A stretch of DNA of 64,000 nt from Tricholomella constricta (GCA_013368375.1 JAACJP010000039.1:124001-188000); one strand, 5' to 3'. Shown: positions 1 to 15,400, counted from the first letter of the stretch. Notes: generated by a model from the letters alone, not told the origin. Made by a program: numbers and translations.

Positions 1-2390
1 ACAGCCATTGGAGGGTTTTCTGGAGCAAGTGCGGGCGCAACAAGTTTTTAGGATTTTATCTACGCGATGGCAAACATAAGTAAACGCAGGTTCGGAGTTA
101 CGCCGGTCCCCATATGCGCATGCGGGGTTGACAAGCGATCACTCGGTGCTGCTCACGTCAATTCAAAGTATGTTAGCGTAGTGCGCCTCAATGTATTCGC
201 GACCCACGTGAATATCCCCATACGGAACAAGTCACCCGTCACCGCGACCGGGGGCGTCATCTATCTCCCACACCCGGCCTCGCACGACGCGGGCCCGTCC
301 TATGTTTACCCCGGAACCCGATACGAATACGAATACGAATACGACCAACGGCAAAGCAATTCTGGCTCGGCATCCGCGCCTCTCCTGGGCTGCGCCATCC
401 CTTCGTCGGTCCGGATGTGATGCAGGAGGTGCTTGCGGGGTGCGGGGAAACCGCTTCGCGCCCCTTGCAACTCTCCTTCTTTCTCCGAAGGCAGCCATGT
501 ACGGGCGCCTAATCTCGGCGAGTCCCCCGCATCCCGATCGGCGATCGTATACATACCGAGGCGTCTCTTTCAAGCCTGTCTCTTCCTTTTTTCTTTTTTT
601 GTCTTTTCCTCATGGATCCCTATCACTAACCTTATCCTTATCCTTTTCCCTATATCGTTCGGGACGTGCCGTACCGCCTCTTCTCGAACCCGCACCGATA
701 ATCGATTCGATCTCCCCTCGTGTCCTCGACATCCTTCTATCCCCATGCGCCTCGCTCACCACGATGACGATGGCGCTGGCGCAGCACATGTCCACGTCCC
801 CCCCTCCGTGCGTGCGTGTATGCGTGGACTTGCCAGTGCATGCATGCATGCATGCGCGCTTGCGCTTGGCGCCGTGCTGGCCGGACCCCGTGCTCACCCA
901 CCTCAACACCACAGCACTCCCACCCCGGCACACAGATCACGTCACGGTACCGGTAACGTTAGGTCCCTCTCTCATGATCAAACCACTTCGGATTGTGAAT
1001 TCTCTTCCTCTTCCTGCCGCGCCACTGATGATGCATTGGTAGCCTATCAAATGGTGACGTGGTGTCGTCAATTTTCCCCACATACCCACATCCCCATTCC
1101 GCATATGTCCATCTGTTCACCCGCTTTTATTTCAACTCAGGGCGTCCTGGGTGTTCGGTTCTGCCGATACGACAACTCGTCGTGCGTCGTGTATGGTGGG
1201 TGCATCGTGACGCGCGCCACTTCCGAGTCCGACCTTTGACGACCAATGGGACCAACCAATGAATGCAGGGACGAACGAACGAGCGCAGCCGGTTGATACC
1301 ATCCATATGCCATGTCGATGTGGTCTGCTTGCCAGTCAAGCCACGCGACGAAAATGTGAAATCTATTAGCAAGATCTGAGGCGGAAGCGGGCGCGAAAAC
1401 ATTAGGCGCGTGCCTCCCGCTTCTCACTTGGTTTTTTAGTTCTTGGATTCTGGTTCTTGTTTCTTGGGTCTTTGTTCTTCGTTCTTGGTTCTTGAGCTGA
1501 GCTGGGCTGGGCTGGGATATCGTCACCTTACGTGGACGCCTCCTTGTTGAGAGCGTTGTTTCAACTCAAGCTTCAAGTCCCATCCCAAGTTCTGGTTCTG
1601 GCCGTGTGTCTGGTGTCTGGTACGCAGTCTCTCAGATACCCAAGGGACTCCCGGGCTCAGGGACTCGAAAAAAGGACTCAAGGACTCAAGAACTCAAGGA
1701 CTCAAAGGCTGCTAGAGATCGCCCCCCCCGTGGAAGGTTATGTATATGTATATGTATGCATCAACTGTGACTGGCTCCCCCTCGACGATCATGTACATGC
1801 GCAGTGCGCTTCCTCCCTCCCTCGCGAATTGACCTGTTACTGTTTCTGTTTCTGGTGCTGTTGCCGTTCCGCTGTACCCGTACGGCGCACCCTCCCAGTC
1901 TGGGCGTAACATTCAGACCTGGAATTGGGTTTCCGACTCCTCTCAGGACAGGCGGCGACGGCGGCGGCGGGGCCATGGAAGGTAGTAATGTAAAGACTCG
2001 TCATAGGACCTTATAACTCGAGGTCTATACTGTATTATTAATATGCAGTGCATTCGAGGAGGCAAGAATCTAAAATAAGGACGAGGCCGGCCAGGGTATG
2101 TAGCTGCTTCTTTGGAACGCCAGAGGTCGATGATGGACCTACGGGTGACACGGGCGCCTATTTATGTCCAGCGCAAAATTACTCTCCCCTGCCTTGTTTC
2201 TCTGGATGGAATGTCCCTGAATTGGGAGGCAAGAATATGAAGTCGCGTGAGCGGTCCACGTCGGAGTGTCGTTGTCGTTGTCTGAGAGACGGCCCCGTGC
2301 GGCAAAGCCTGGTCGTTACCCGCGTCATCATCCCTGGAAGATGTCCAGCCACGGGCAAAGATAGTCTAGCATTGTGCGAGTTGCGATGAA
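1..2390. other. Gene-poor, low-complexity region
   Basis: I see no gene I can support here. The stretch holds pyrimidine-rich tracts, GAATAC repeats near 322-342, CATG-rich runs near 838-856, TCTTGG/TTCTTG repeats near 1436-1495, and GGACTCAA repeats near 1670-1710. Open frames exist on both strands, but they lie over repeats, many start at GTG, and none shows a recognisable motif. Part of the segment (about 930-1020 and 1490-1900) is a diverged copy of 4508-5030. Confidence 0.6.
1490..1900. repeat. Diverged segmental repeat, copy 1 (partner 4600-5030)
   Basis: Shared blocks occur in the same order in both copies: TTCTTGAGC...GGGCTGG, CACCTTAC, GGACGCC, AAGTCTCTCAG (GCAGTCTCTCAG here), ACTCCCGGGCTCA, TAGAGATCG, TATGCATCAACT, GACCATG/GATCATGTACATGCGCA, CTGTTACTGTT and GTACCCGTAC. 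Simple repeats between the blocks differ in length. A shorter upstream block (930-1020 versus 4508-4600) shares GTCACGGTACCGG and CGGATTGTGAATTCTCTTCC. This looks like an old duplication blurred by slippage at microsatellites. Confidence 0.6.
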
Positions 2391-2399
2391 CCGTAGCAA

Positions 2400-2545
2400 C
2401 CGTTAGTTGCGTGCCAAACGCGAGCCAGCCATTCGCGAAAGCGCAACATATGTTTGTGTTGCAGAGCTCAAATGAGAGGGTCATCATTGAAATAAGAAAA
2501 GATTTCCTGGCACTTGAAGCCGGATGCCATGTGAGATGATCGGCG
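2400..2545 (-). pseudogene. Fragment of an F-box/LRR gene 3' end
   Basis: On the minus strand this fragment reads DHLTWHPAS, then FELCNTN. It matches the C-terminal LRR part of the three F-box genes in the window (DLLTWHPDS and SNTTNGALSRM at 2700-2900; DHLTWHPN and CNTTDGALSRM near 52540). It is a second, more decayed copy of about 150 bases, just downstream of the broken F-box gene at 2560-3840, and is probably a partial tandem duplication. No continuous reading frame remains. Confidence 0.6.
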
Positions 2546-2559
2546 GTGGACGGCTTTCG

Positions 2560-3840
2560 TCATTTCCACGTCACATCCCACGAAATACAGAGTCCCTGTG
2601 CCCTTAGCTCTAGAAAAAAAGCACTTTCAGAGCAATATGGTTCCGAATCCGGGTCCCACAGGTAGTAGTGCAATCTCACACGTCTCAGCGATGCCGGCGG
2701 TAAATCGTCAGGCGAACGGCGAGTCGGGTGCCAAACGCGAGGCCAACATCCGCGAAAGCGCACCGTTCGTCGTGTTGGAGAGCTCGATTGAGAAGGTTGT
2801 CAGATTAGGACTCAGGAATGACTCCCTCCCACTCGAATCCGGATGCCATGTGAGAAGATCGAAGCTTTCGTCGAAAGTGCCCATCTCGAAAGTGAGTGAG
2901 TGAAGTGATCGAAAGCAGTGTAGTCTAAGGAACCACAAGAGCTCTTCGCGAGATACATTGGTAAAAAAATATCAGTTCTTGGACATTGCAGCCCGATCGA
3001 GTGTCAAAGCGCTGTAGACCTGTGGGATCCGAAGGACTTGGAACATTCAAAACAAGCAGGGAGGGAAGGATGAGGTGATCCGACAATAGTCCGCAGTCCC
3101 CTACATTAATGATCAAGGTGTGAAGCTGTGGGAGCGTGACAACGGGAAGGAGCGAACTGTCCTTGAAGGACCATGGAAAAGGTGCGAAATCAACGTGTTC
3201 GATCCGTGGACAGCATGCCAACAGCCTCAGACATGCGCGTGGGTCAGTAAGTGGATAAATGACGAGACGGGTGAGATTGGGCCAGAGGAACCGCACGAAA
3301 TGGGTGGGGACTACGCTCGACCAGATCATATAGCGGAGGTTCGGGAGAGATGCCAGTACAGGAGTGATTTCCTTATTGTCGGCACGAAAGTATCCATCGC
3401 GTTGGAAGACGATAGCGTGCAAGAGCACCGGGGCGCTCTGAGGGTGTATCTTGGAGAGTCGTCGAGTCATTGCCATGTCCAAAGGAAAGGAAACCTTTCC
3501 CCAACGGTGGATGTGTGCGAACAACAGGTCGAGCACTGGATCACGCTCTGGCACATAAGATAGGTGAAAGTTGATAGAATAATCACGAGAGCGTTCGAGC
3601 CAAAGTTCCAACCAGGGATAGGTGGGTCGGCTTCGTCCTGTTCAGAGTGAAAGTTGCCCATAAGGCAGGCCGAGACACAGCGATATTTCTCCAATGACCG
3701 CAGACCTGGCAGAGCAGCATGGGTGCTTCACGAACACTGGGTTCGTATGCATGGCTTCTTCCTCTTCTGGAAGGTATGCGGTGAAGATCTCAATAAGGAT
3801 TTCTGGGAGAAGGGAATGAACGGGTGGCTGTATGGATAAC
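2560..3840 (-). pseudogene. Broken F-box/LRR-like gene
   Basis: This is a relative of the intact F-box genes at 24710-26053 and 51358-52838. The F-box core is readable near 3830-3700 (LPEILIEIFTAYLPEEEEAM), in a different frame from the next block. The central LRR-like body (2925-3611) aligns along its length with the other copies: LWLERSRDYSINFHL, LFAHIHRWG, RLSKIHPQSAPVLLHA, FLWPNLTRLVI, CCPRIEHVDF and LDTRSGC. The 3' part (SNTTNGALSRMLASR) and the tail (LRAQGLCISWDV, ending at 2560) lie in further frames. At least three frame changes are needed to join the pieces. Family role: SCF ubiquitin-ligase substrate adaptor; this copy should not make a full protein. Confidence 0.75.
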
Positions 3841-3849
3841 TCATTTTAT

Positions 3850-5540
3850 GCTGGCACAGATGGGTCGGAGACAACATTTACCTCTAACGTTACATCAATA
3901 CTGGGTTGGATAGACTGGGAATGTTCCTGTATACATTTTGGAACGTCAGTGAGGAGCCCACAAAGAGTAAAAGTGGAGATACCTTGTCCGAGTCCATTCC
4001 TTCGATGTGTTTCACTTGCTTGAGGGAAAGGTTTGTGGTGACCTTTAGGTCGTCGACTTTCATAAACTTCTGGATCAAGCAGCAAGAGAGAAATTGCATA
4101 TGAATGACAGTTTTGGGACATTGGGTTCACGGCACTGAAAGAGGGGTTATTCTGTCGGAGTTGAATGTGAACGTAGGTGAACAGAGGTGAACGTTGTTGA
4201 CCCACGTTTTTTCCACAAGGTCAACCGAACTCTTTTCTACATAGACGGTGACAATTGCATCCATGTCAGCGATGCCGGTAAGTACGAGGGGCGCTGCCGT
4301 GCGTGAGTCCCGCCCCGGACTCCTGCGCTCGCTGCTGCGGTGATGATACCTTCCTCGACCGCATCCGCACCCGCCTAACGAGGCAGCGGCCCTTACTTCC
4401 CCTTTCCAACATACATATGTATCTGTTTTTGTACCTGTACCTGCGATGTCAGGAGCAGAAAAGGTCTCGAGCTCGAGCGTGAGGGATCAACGGAACTCCG
4501 AGGATGATCACGTCACGGTACCGGCGTTGGTCCCTCTCTCTCCCTCTCCTGATTACACCTCGGATTGTGAATTCTCTTCCTCTCCTTCCCTCTTCCCGCT
4601 TGGTTCTTGAGCCGACTGGGCTGGTATCTTCACCTTACCACTGTTGGACGCCCTTGTCAAACCTCAGGCCTCAATTCCCAATTCCCAAGTCCCAATTCCC
4701 AAGTCCCAAGTCCCAAGTCCTGTCCAGCAGGAGCGTGGTGGAGGACATGTGTCTCGTCTGGTCTGGTATGAAGTCTCTCAGGTATATACTCGAGCACTCC
4801 CGGGCTCAACGACTCAGTACTCTAGAGATCGAACCCGAGCCCGATCGCCCCGCGGACGGCTGGTTATGCATCAACTTCTGAATCTGTGACTGGGACTGGG
4901 AGTGGGACTGGGACTGGGCCCCGCCATGACCCATCCCTCTCAACGACCATGCATGTACATGCGCATTCGCGAATCGATCTGTTGCTGTTGCTGTTACTGT
5001 TGAAACCCGCCGTACCCGTACCCGTATCCGGGTCCATAGAAGTTGATGATGTTAGTTTAGAACTCGTCATACTCGTAGGACGATTTCTTAAATCTTGAGA
5101 AGTCGAGTCGAGTCGCCTTGGGATTTGGAACAACGTGAAGAGACTTATAGCCGCCTCGACACATGACATCGAGACGCCGTCGCAGCAATAGTAAGTACGG
5201 GCTATAAAGTATAGGAAAATTAAAGAAAACGGAAGCTGATGTCACAAAGACACACTGGTTGTTGATAGAGCACATGCACGAGGACCACGACAAACGAGGA
5301 CATGAACAAAGTTGCGATGCTGCCCGCACATGAGAACCGAAACTTTAGGGCGACATAGTGATGTAGTGATGTGATGCAACGACAACGACATGCATATGGA
5401 GGGGGGGGGGTCGAAATAACAGTGGCGAGAACGACATGCATTTGCAAGTGACGGAGAACAAAGTTGGGCTGGCGACATGGAGGGATCGCAATAACAGTGG
5501 CGAGAAGGTCTTGGATGACTTACGGTATGGCGTCCGAGGG
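3850..5540. other. No gene seen; diverged repeat copy 2 inside
   Basis: I see no supportable gene. 4508-5040 is the partner of the repeat at 930-1900. Several short simple-sequence tracts occur (CCCAAGTCCCAA near 4670-4715, GACTGGGA near 4888-4918, CTGTTGCTGTTGCTG near 4979-5000). Confidence 0.5.
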
Positions 5541-5559
5541 CCGATCAGGTCTTGTTAAA

Positions 5560-6760
5560 AAAGTGTTAACTATATTGTCATATACCTCTATTAGAAGATA
5601 ACTAAGAACATATGTACGTGTACGACTACTATAACCTATCCTACAAAGGGCTCAAACAGGGCAGCACCAAACCCTCGGTGAGGGAAGCTTTCCACTGCGA
5701 GGTTCGAAATACACAAAGATGCGCAAATGAAACGAACAGTATGTATAGCTAGGGGGAAAAAGGTCAGTAGAGGCGAATCTTGAGGCAGGCGAGTCTTGAG
5801 GCGAGTCTTGAGGCAGGCGAATCTTGAGGCGAGTCTTGAGGCGAGTCTTGAGTCTTGAAATCTTACTTGAGGTCACACATCACACTCTTGAGCTTGAATC
5901 TTGATCTTGAACGTCGCGTCTTGGGTCTTGGGTCTTGGGTCTTGCTCTTGGGTCTTGGGACTTGAATGACTTGCGGTGTGGCGTCCTCGTCGGAGTGGCG
6001 GTTGTCGGCGAAACCTAGGAACAGCATGTCAGCGAACGGATAGTATCTGAGGAACGTCTAAAACGCTCACAGCATAGTAGTGGGTAGCTGGAGAAGAAAG
6101 AGAAGACGACAATGAGGAGACGATGGAGGTAAGAGGTAAGGAGCGTCGAGGGAGGCAGAGCCCTTTATATATCGCAGCATTTCCGACCTCCGATGTCTCT
6201 TTTCCGCAACTGTAAGCCTCATGTCCCAATTTGGACCTGGTCAAAACTAGAATTTGAGTTGTCGTCCAATCAGAGTTCTCTTTTTTTTAGCACCGTCAGC
6301 CTCCCGTCAGCCTCCCAATTTGCATGTTGACTGGACTGCTCTCCAACATTGTCAGCACCATTCTATCAAGATTATCAAAATCGTCGGCTTCGAGGTTCTT
6401 GCCAGGATATGATTACAAAAGACTACTCACATCGTCTCTAATCTCTTGAGACTCGCCATGAACGCCGCAAGCCCAACCGTTCCCTGTGGTTGCCGACCGT
6501 TCCTTTGCTTTCTCTGCCTGAGCGCCACCTCCTCAAAAAAAACAGATTCGGTTCGAGCCTACACCGCTTCCGCAACATCATGCTTGAGATACCCGTGTCC
6601 CTTTCTACTCAAAGCGGCACGCGACGTCTTGCAAGCCTTCGTCCGTAGGATTGTCGAGAGGTTCGACGCGCCCGGGCGCATGATAGGGTTGTACGTGATG
6701 TCTGCGAGAATCGTTGTCGTGGACTCGAGGATCAGCTAGGTGCTACTCGCGTGCCAAATA
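5560..6760. repeat. Segmental duplication, copy 1 (partner 9000-10260)
   Basis: This runs collinear with 9000-10260 at high identity. Shared landmarks, in order: CCTATCCTACAAAGGGCTCAA, the CTTGAGGCGAGT minisatellite, CATGTCAGCGAACGG, TATATCGCAGC, CACCGTCAGCCTCCCGTCAG, CCAGGATATGATTACAAAAG, and a coding-looking block near 6460-6740. The similarity continues past 6760 into the remnant SDR gene, so the duplicated unit covers this segment plus an SDR gene. A TATATAAAGGG box on the minus strand (near 6163-6174) is kept in both copies in modified form, but I could not identify a gene behind it. Confidence 0.8.
5765..5960. repeat. CTTGAGGCGAGT minisatellite, copy 1
   Basis: Tandem 10-15-base units of the form GCGAGTCTTGAG / GCAGGCGAATCTTGAG, then TCTTGGG units near 5920-5958. 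The same array, with a slightly different unit order, is at 9262-9440. Confidence 0.8.
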
Positions 6761-6784
6761 CCATCTTGTGCGATTGTTATCAAT

Positions 6785-8331
<1,547 letters not shown>

Positions 8332-8334
8332 AGT

Positions 8335-9000
8335 CGTCAGGAAAAGAGCGGAAGGGCCGACTGCTTGTCGACAGCAACTTATACAAATTTAAATCACATG
8401 GCGTGTCACAGTAAACAGAACGCGTCCCATGCTTGAAGGCTCCCGATCTGGTCACCGTCTTTCCTTTTCGGGAGTAATTGGATCCCAGCTTCAAGTTCGA
8501 AGTGCGCGACCATCATACCGATAGACTTGAACATGTGTGTTGATGTAGAAGCCGCATTGGCGAGGAGCGCTGCGCCGGGTTCAGTGTTCTATGCCCTCAT
8601 GATCAGAGGAGCGCTCGGAGAGGCCATCGAGGGACGTCGACATCAACTCACGCCCTGAGCCAAAACAGAACAAAGGACAAAAGAAGAGAGACTTAAGTTG
8701 CGCATCGTAGCTGTACTAGTCTGATCATATGCCTCGCAGCCCACTACGCTCAAGAAGACCGGCGCTGGTCGGTGCGCGCCGCGTGTGTCGCTAGTCCTCC
8801 CCGCCCCGAGAGGCGGTTGGAAAAGGTATGGTTTTTGTTGACGCTTACTTGGGATCCCCCAAACGGAAAGGCGCCTGAAGCCTCGGTCTATTTACTATAG
8901 GTGATCACGCGCACGCACCACATTCTGGAGCTTGGATGCTTAGGGCTTGAATGACTTAGAGTGTGGCGCCCGAGAGGCGGTTGTCTGAATCAGGCCTTGA
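8335..9000. other. No gene seen
   Basis: This lies upstream of the protease pseudogene. A TTTAAATC box near 8388 may be its old promoter. Short stretches near 8940-9000 (TTGAATGACTTAGAGTGTGGCG) repeat the motif seen near 5510, 5965 and 9450. Nothing coding is supportable. Confidence 0.5.
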
Positions 9001-10260
9001 TAGAAAAAGTATCAACTATATTGTCATTTACCTGTACTACAATATAACTAAGAACATCTGTACGACTACTATAGCCTATCCTACAAATAACTAAGAACAT
9101 ATGTACGTGTATGACTACTATAGCCTATCCTACAAAGGGCTCAACAGGGCAGCACCAAACCCTCGGTGAGGGAAGCTTTCCACTGCGAGGTTCGAAATAC
9201 ACAAAGATGCGCAAATGAAACGGGGAGCAGTATGTATAGCTGGGGGAAAAAAAGGTCAGTAGAGGCGAATCTTGAGGCAGGCGAGTCTTGAGGCGAGTCT
9301 TGAGGCGAGTCTTGAGGCAGGCGAATCTTGAGGCGAGTCTTGAGGCGAGTCTTGAGTCTTGAAATCTAACTTGAGGTCACACATCACACTCTTGAGCTTG
9401 AATCTTGATCTTGAACGTCGCGTCTTGCGTCTTGCTCTTGCGTGTCGGGACTTGAATGACTTGCGGTGTGGCGTCCTCGGCGTGGCGGTTGTCGGGCCTT
9501 GTTGCGAAACCTAGGATCAGCATGTCAGCGAACGGAAGTATCTGAGAAACGTTTGAAACGCTCCCAGTATAGTAGTGGGTAGCTAGAGAAGAAAGTGAAG
9601 GCGACTTGAATGAGGAGACGATGGAGGTAAGAGGTAAGGAACGTCGAGGGGGGCGGACCCCTTATATATCGCAGCGTTTCCGACCTCCGATGTCGCTTTT
9701 CCGCAACTGTAAGCCGTATGTCCCAATTAGGCCCCGGTCAGAACTAGAATTTGAGTGGTCGTCCAATCAGAATTCGCATTTGTTTAGCACCGTCAGCCTC
9801 CCGTCAGCCTCCCAATTTGCATGTTGACTGGACCGTTTTCCAATATTGTCAGCACCATTCCATCAAGATATCAAAGTCGCGATCGCCAGCTTTGAGGTTC
9901 TTGCCAGGATATGATTACAAAAGAGTACTCACATCGTCTCTGATCTGTTGAGACTCACCATCAACGCGGCAAGCCCAATCGTTCCGTCATTGTGATTGCC
10001 GACCGTTCGTTTGCTTTCTCTGCCCCGCTGCGCGCCACCTCCTCCAAAGAAGCCGATTCGAGGCTCCACTGCTTCCACAACGTCACTCCTGAGATGCCCG
10101 TGTCCCCTCTCCTCATACCATCGCGCGACGTCTTGCAAGCCTTCCACGCCGCGAGGATTGTCAAGAGGTTTGACGCGCCCGGGCGCGTGACAAGGTTGGT
10201 TGTACGTGATGCCGGCGAGCATGGTTATCGTGGGCTTAAGCGTCAATTAGCTACTGCCGG
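9000..10260. repeat. Segmental duplication, copy 2 (partner 5560-6760)
   Basis: Second copy of the unit described at 5560-6760, here still attached to an intact SDR gene. It contains a minisatellite at 9262-9440, an extra partial copy of CTAAGAACAT...TACGACTACTATAGCC at 9050-9130, and a block near 9950-10240 with an open frame on each strand. That block is conserved between copies, but I do not recognise a protein in it on either strand. Confidence 0.8.
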
Positions 10261-10390
10261 CTTGCCAAATATCAGTCCAGAAGCTGAATGATGATAATCG
10301 CTACATCCTCGTGGTAAGACCGGCATGCGCGATGCCCCATTATAATTAGTTTCGGCAACGCGTACCAATGACGTAGTGTGGCAATCGTTC

Positions 10391-10403
10391 CTGATATAAA
10401 CCC
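10391..10403 (+). promoter_or_regulatory. TATA box of the SDR gene
   Basis: ATATAAACC lies about 55 bases upstream of the ATG at 10453, with a pyrimidine/C-rich leader between (CTTTCCACCCCCCACA). A matching TTATAAACC survives in the truncated copy near 6800, which supports a conserved promoter element. Confidence 0.6.
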
Positions 10404-10452
10404 GGCTTAGACGTGGTTTCAAAGAAACCCCACTTGCTTTCCACCCCCCACA

Positions 10453-11737
<1,285 letters not shown>

Positions 11738-11739
11738 AG

Positions 11740-12449
11740 AATGAAAACGTTAGTTTTATCCGTTGCGTTTGCCGCAACGGGAACGCATGGACTGTAAATT
11801 GAGTTATACTCGTCGTATCAGCTGCTGTAACCTGTAGACCGTATCTAGTAAACAGAAAAGCGCCAATCTTGCCAACCTCTTGATGAAGAATAGTCGCCCG
11901 CTGCTCCGGAACCGCCGGGACACGAACCATGGCTACGTTCTATTCCCAAGCTGACGACGCCCAGGCTGCAGCAGTTGCGGATCGTTCTTTCATTCCCACC
12001 AGGCTCTTTCGAAATCTTCTTCTCAGTTGTAGGAGGTATGCATAGTACATGCACGAGTCTTCTACAGTACCATCACATCACGAGGGCACATGCGGGCCGG
12101 CGCGCCGGTTCAATATATTCATACCAAGAACCGGGACAAATCTATGTACGGGGAGGAGGGAATAAATTGTTCTAATGCAATTATGACGGAGTTAAAACAT
12201 GAGTTTGTAATGCAAAGTCCTGACAGGGAGGGGTAGGGGGTGGTGGATACGTAGAGCGTACTTGTACTGACTATGACTAGTGTCTGGATCGCGAGGAACG
12301 AGGAGTGAATGATTGATTGTCCAAGGTAAGATAATAACGGTGAAGCGATAAACGAGCGAGTGAGAGAGAGAGAAAGTCATGACCCATCGATAGAGAGAGA
12401 ATCCAAAGAACATAAAAAAAGGGAAACCGTCTGTTTGACGTCAGTGAAC
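11740..12449. other. Intergenic, convergent 3' ends
   Basis: This lies between the SDR 3' end and the 3' end of the chitin synthase gene. Similarity to the truncated SDR copy persists to about 11790. A GAGAGAGAGAGAAAG tract lies near 12361-12375. I see no supportable gene. Confidence 0.5.
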
Positions 12450-15400
12450 TCAAGCTTCCTCGAGCAATGCTCTATCAATAGCAGCGTTGATGCTCGCCTT
12501 CCGAGGTGTCAAATCCATCCCAAACACCTCCTCCAGCTGCCGCCGGATCTCCCTCTTCGTCACCGTATTGAGATCAGCTCCGCGTAGGATATTATGCACA
12601 GCCCGCTCTATGTCCGAATCGGTTGGCGAACCGGAAGCGTTTTCCGGGCTGCCAGTGGTGGGAATCGGTATATCAAGGTAGTTCGTGACGGGTCGCGAAG
12701 GCGCCGGATGGTGAAGTAAACTGCCCGTTTCGCCCATCAGCCGGAACTGGGATTGCGGTGTGTTGCGGCCCGAGTTGTACCCGGGAGGAGGAAACATTCC
12801 AGCCTGTGAAGGCGCAGGAGAATAGCTTCGCGGATCGTAGTATGTCTCGCGACCGTAGATGGACGCGGTGTGAGATTCGGCGTAGCCGTCTCCTTTAAGT
12901 TTCGCAGGCGGAACCCAGGAGCCGATGCTGTGGTTCGACTCCTTGTCCCATAGCTCGTTCTCCTATAATGGAATTATAAGACGTCGAAGTAGTGACGAAA
13001 GCGGGTAACGTACATATTCCGTCCAAGATTTGAGGGGAATTGCTCGAGGTTCGAATTTGCCCTCGTCCTAAACTTAACAGTCAGAGAAAACAGAAAAAGA
13101 GCAACTGGTATGGAACATACGTGAACGATCATCTTCTTCCCAGATTCACCCAAAACCACACGCGTAGCTCCCCAAGAGAAATCGTCCATCTTCCAGAACG
13201 AATACAACGGAAGGAAGAACGAGAAAGCCGGGATGGCGAGGATGTAAAACACCATCCATCCAATCATGTCCCACTTGCGCCTCAGCAAGAAAACCGCAGC
13301 TTGGAGACCATAAATCGCCGCTATAAGAATGAGAGCCAGCTCTGGAACAGGTTTGTCCTGACCGACGACTTGGTAGATTAGATAGGCAATCTGAATGGCG
13401 GCCGTGAGCGATAAAGATCGATAGGAGGAAGAAAAAGAGTTTTAAACTTACGTAGACAACGGTGACGGGCTGAGTTAGAGTGGAGACGAGATCGATCATG
13501 ACCACGAAACGCATGGAGAAACAACAGAAACCGCAAAGCTGCTCCAAAAAGACGAGTTCACCTAGATTGTGGACGGTGGAATTGATCCAGCGACGACGTT
13601 GAGACAATAGAACCTTCCAGTCATCGGGAGCCACAGTGTAAGCATGGGCATCGCGGACGAACTGCGTCTTGTGAAGAGGGAAATGCTTCAAGAGGAGCGT
13701 TGTGAGGTATCGATCCTCGCCAAGATGCAGGAGATTCTTCATATGCAGGGTATCGACGCGGTTTTCAGAGTAATCATCAATGAGCTGGTTGGAGATCAAG
13801 AGGGGCTTGTGGGTGTCGGGCGTGCGTAGGCGGTAGAGCGTGAAACAACCAGGAAGACAAGTGACCGATCCGAAAAGACTCTCGAAAGCCTTCGCCATGT
13901 GATGAGAGATGAAGTACTCGTAAACCTATTTCGAATAATAAGCAGTGGTAGTCGGGAAGATGTAAACAAAATCCTATACTGACCTGCATCATCGTAATGA
14001 GGGATTGTTTTGCATTGGCCAGTTCAGTTTCACCGCAAACACCCAAAAGCTTCTTGTCGTGTATCATGCTGAACAGAAAACCCATCAACGAAGAGAGGAG
14101 GAATAGACGACACTTAAAAACTCACGCCGAGATCAGGCGGTTCACCGAGAAGGGATCGACAGTTGTATCGGCATCCACCATGAACAGGTACTCGTAAAAG
14201 GTTGGATTAACACCAATGACGTTCTTGATCTGGTGGTACATTTCCAGCTCAAGAGGGTTCATAGGCGCGTTGAAGTGGACCTGAACCGAGCGTCAGTAAT
14301 GTATAGGGAGGAGGGAGTATTCGCGTACCTTGTTCAAAAAGTGCATCACCAGCATCTGCGTGTCACGTTTACCTCGATTTCCTGGACGCGACCTCTCCGT
14401 GGGTTTGCCGACCTTCGCCACGACAAGGTACGGGACAACGTGGCCAGAGCACTCATACAATCCCGACCAAACCTTGCCCATATTGTGCTGCTTCGCTCCC
14501 TCACCGAGCGACAGGAAGCTGAGAGGCTCAGGGTCAAGATTCGGGTCCGCGCCAAGGATGTCGAGCACGATCCGAGGAGTCGGACGGTCGTTGCCTGAAC
14601 CAACGATCATACCGTCGCAGATGATGAGAAGCAGCTTGCGCTTGTCGTCGTACTTCATCTGGGCCAAAGAGTCGATGGTCCGGCGCAGCGAAGCGTCACC
14701 TTCCGTGTAACAAGGGACCTGGCAGATGACGAACTTGTCGTGGTCCTCAGGGGCGCGGGCGGCGCTGAAGTTGATGGAAGCCAAGAACTTGAAGCCGATG
14801 ACTGTGATCATGATGATTGACAAGCTGAGCAGGAGGTACGTGGAGAACTGGCACTGCGTGGAGTTCCGGTTGTCAACCTTGCCGATGGTGAACAGATTCC
14901 GCAAGCAGATCTTCTGGCGGGCGAGAATGACAGGATCGATGGCCAGGTTATCGAGCTCCTTGGTGATGTCCCTGCCGGCGCTGAACTTGAACACGTCGAG
15001 GACCGCAGCATGCATGAAGTTGGGGTTGGTCGGAGGAGCCTGCTGCCCGTAGGGAGCTCTAACCGCGGGAGGGCTTTGAAGGTAGTTGGTGACGTCGTAA
15101 AGGAGCCCATTGTAGATTCCAACAGACTTTCCGGTGTTCGCCATGTTCCTGATCTCCTTGGGCGTATACCCAACGAAACCACGTCGAGCACCGTAGCGCA
15201 TGCGAACCATGCTCTCGAAGTACCAGTCAGGCCGAGAGTCGTTGGTGAAGGCACGGAAGTCATGGTATTGAGCATTGGGGTCGGTCACGTTCCTCGAGTC
15301 CAGGACAATGTAAGGACTAACATTGCCATCAACACCGTTGCAAAGTGCGCTGACCTTTTGGGAGTAGAAATCAGAGCTCGACGCCATGTGCATAGAATGC

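Noticed and set aside
302..1239. Two long plus-strand frames (302-1042 and 433-1239)
   Set aside because: They overlap in different frames over low-complexity DNA, one starts only at GTG, and neither has a recognisable motif.
2620..2660. GGTTCCGAATCC as a tRNA T-loop
   Set aside because: No acceptor stem or anticodon arm can be formed around it; it lies in the F-box pseudogene. I found no tRNA gene in the window.
5765..5960. Open frames across the CTTGAGGCGAGT repeat (both copies)
   Set aside because: The frames are created by a repeat free of stops in that phase and differ between the two copies.
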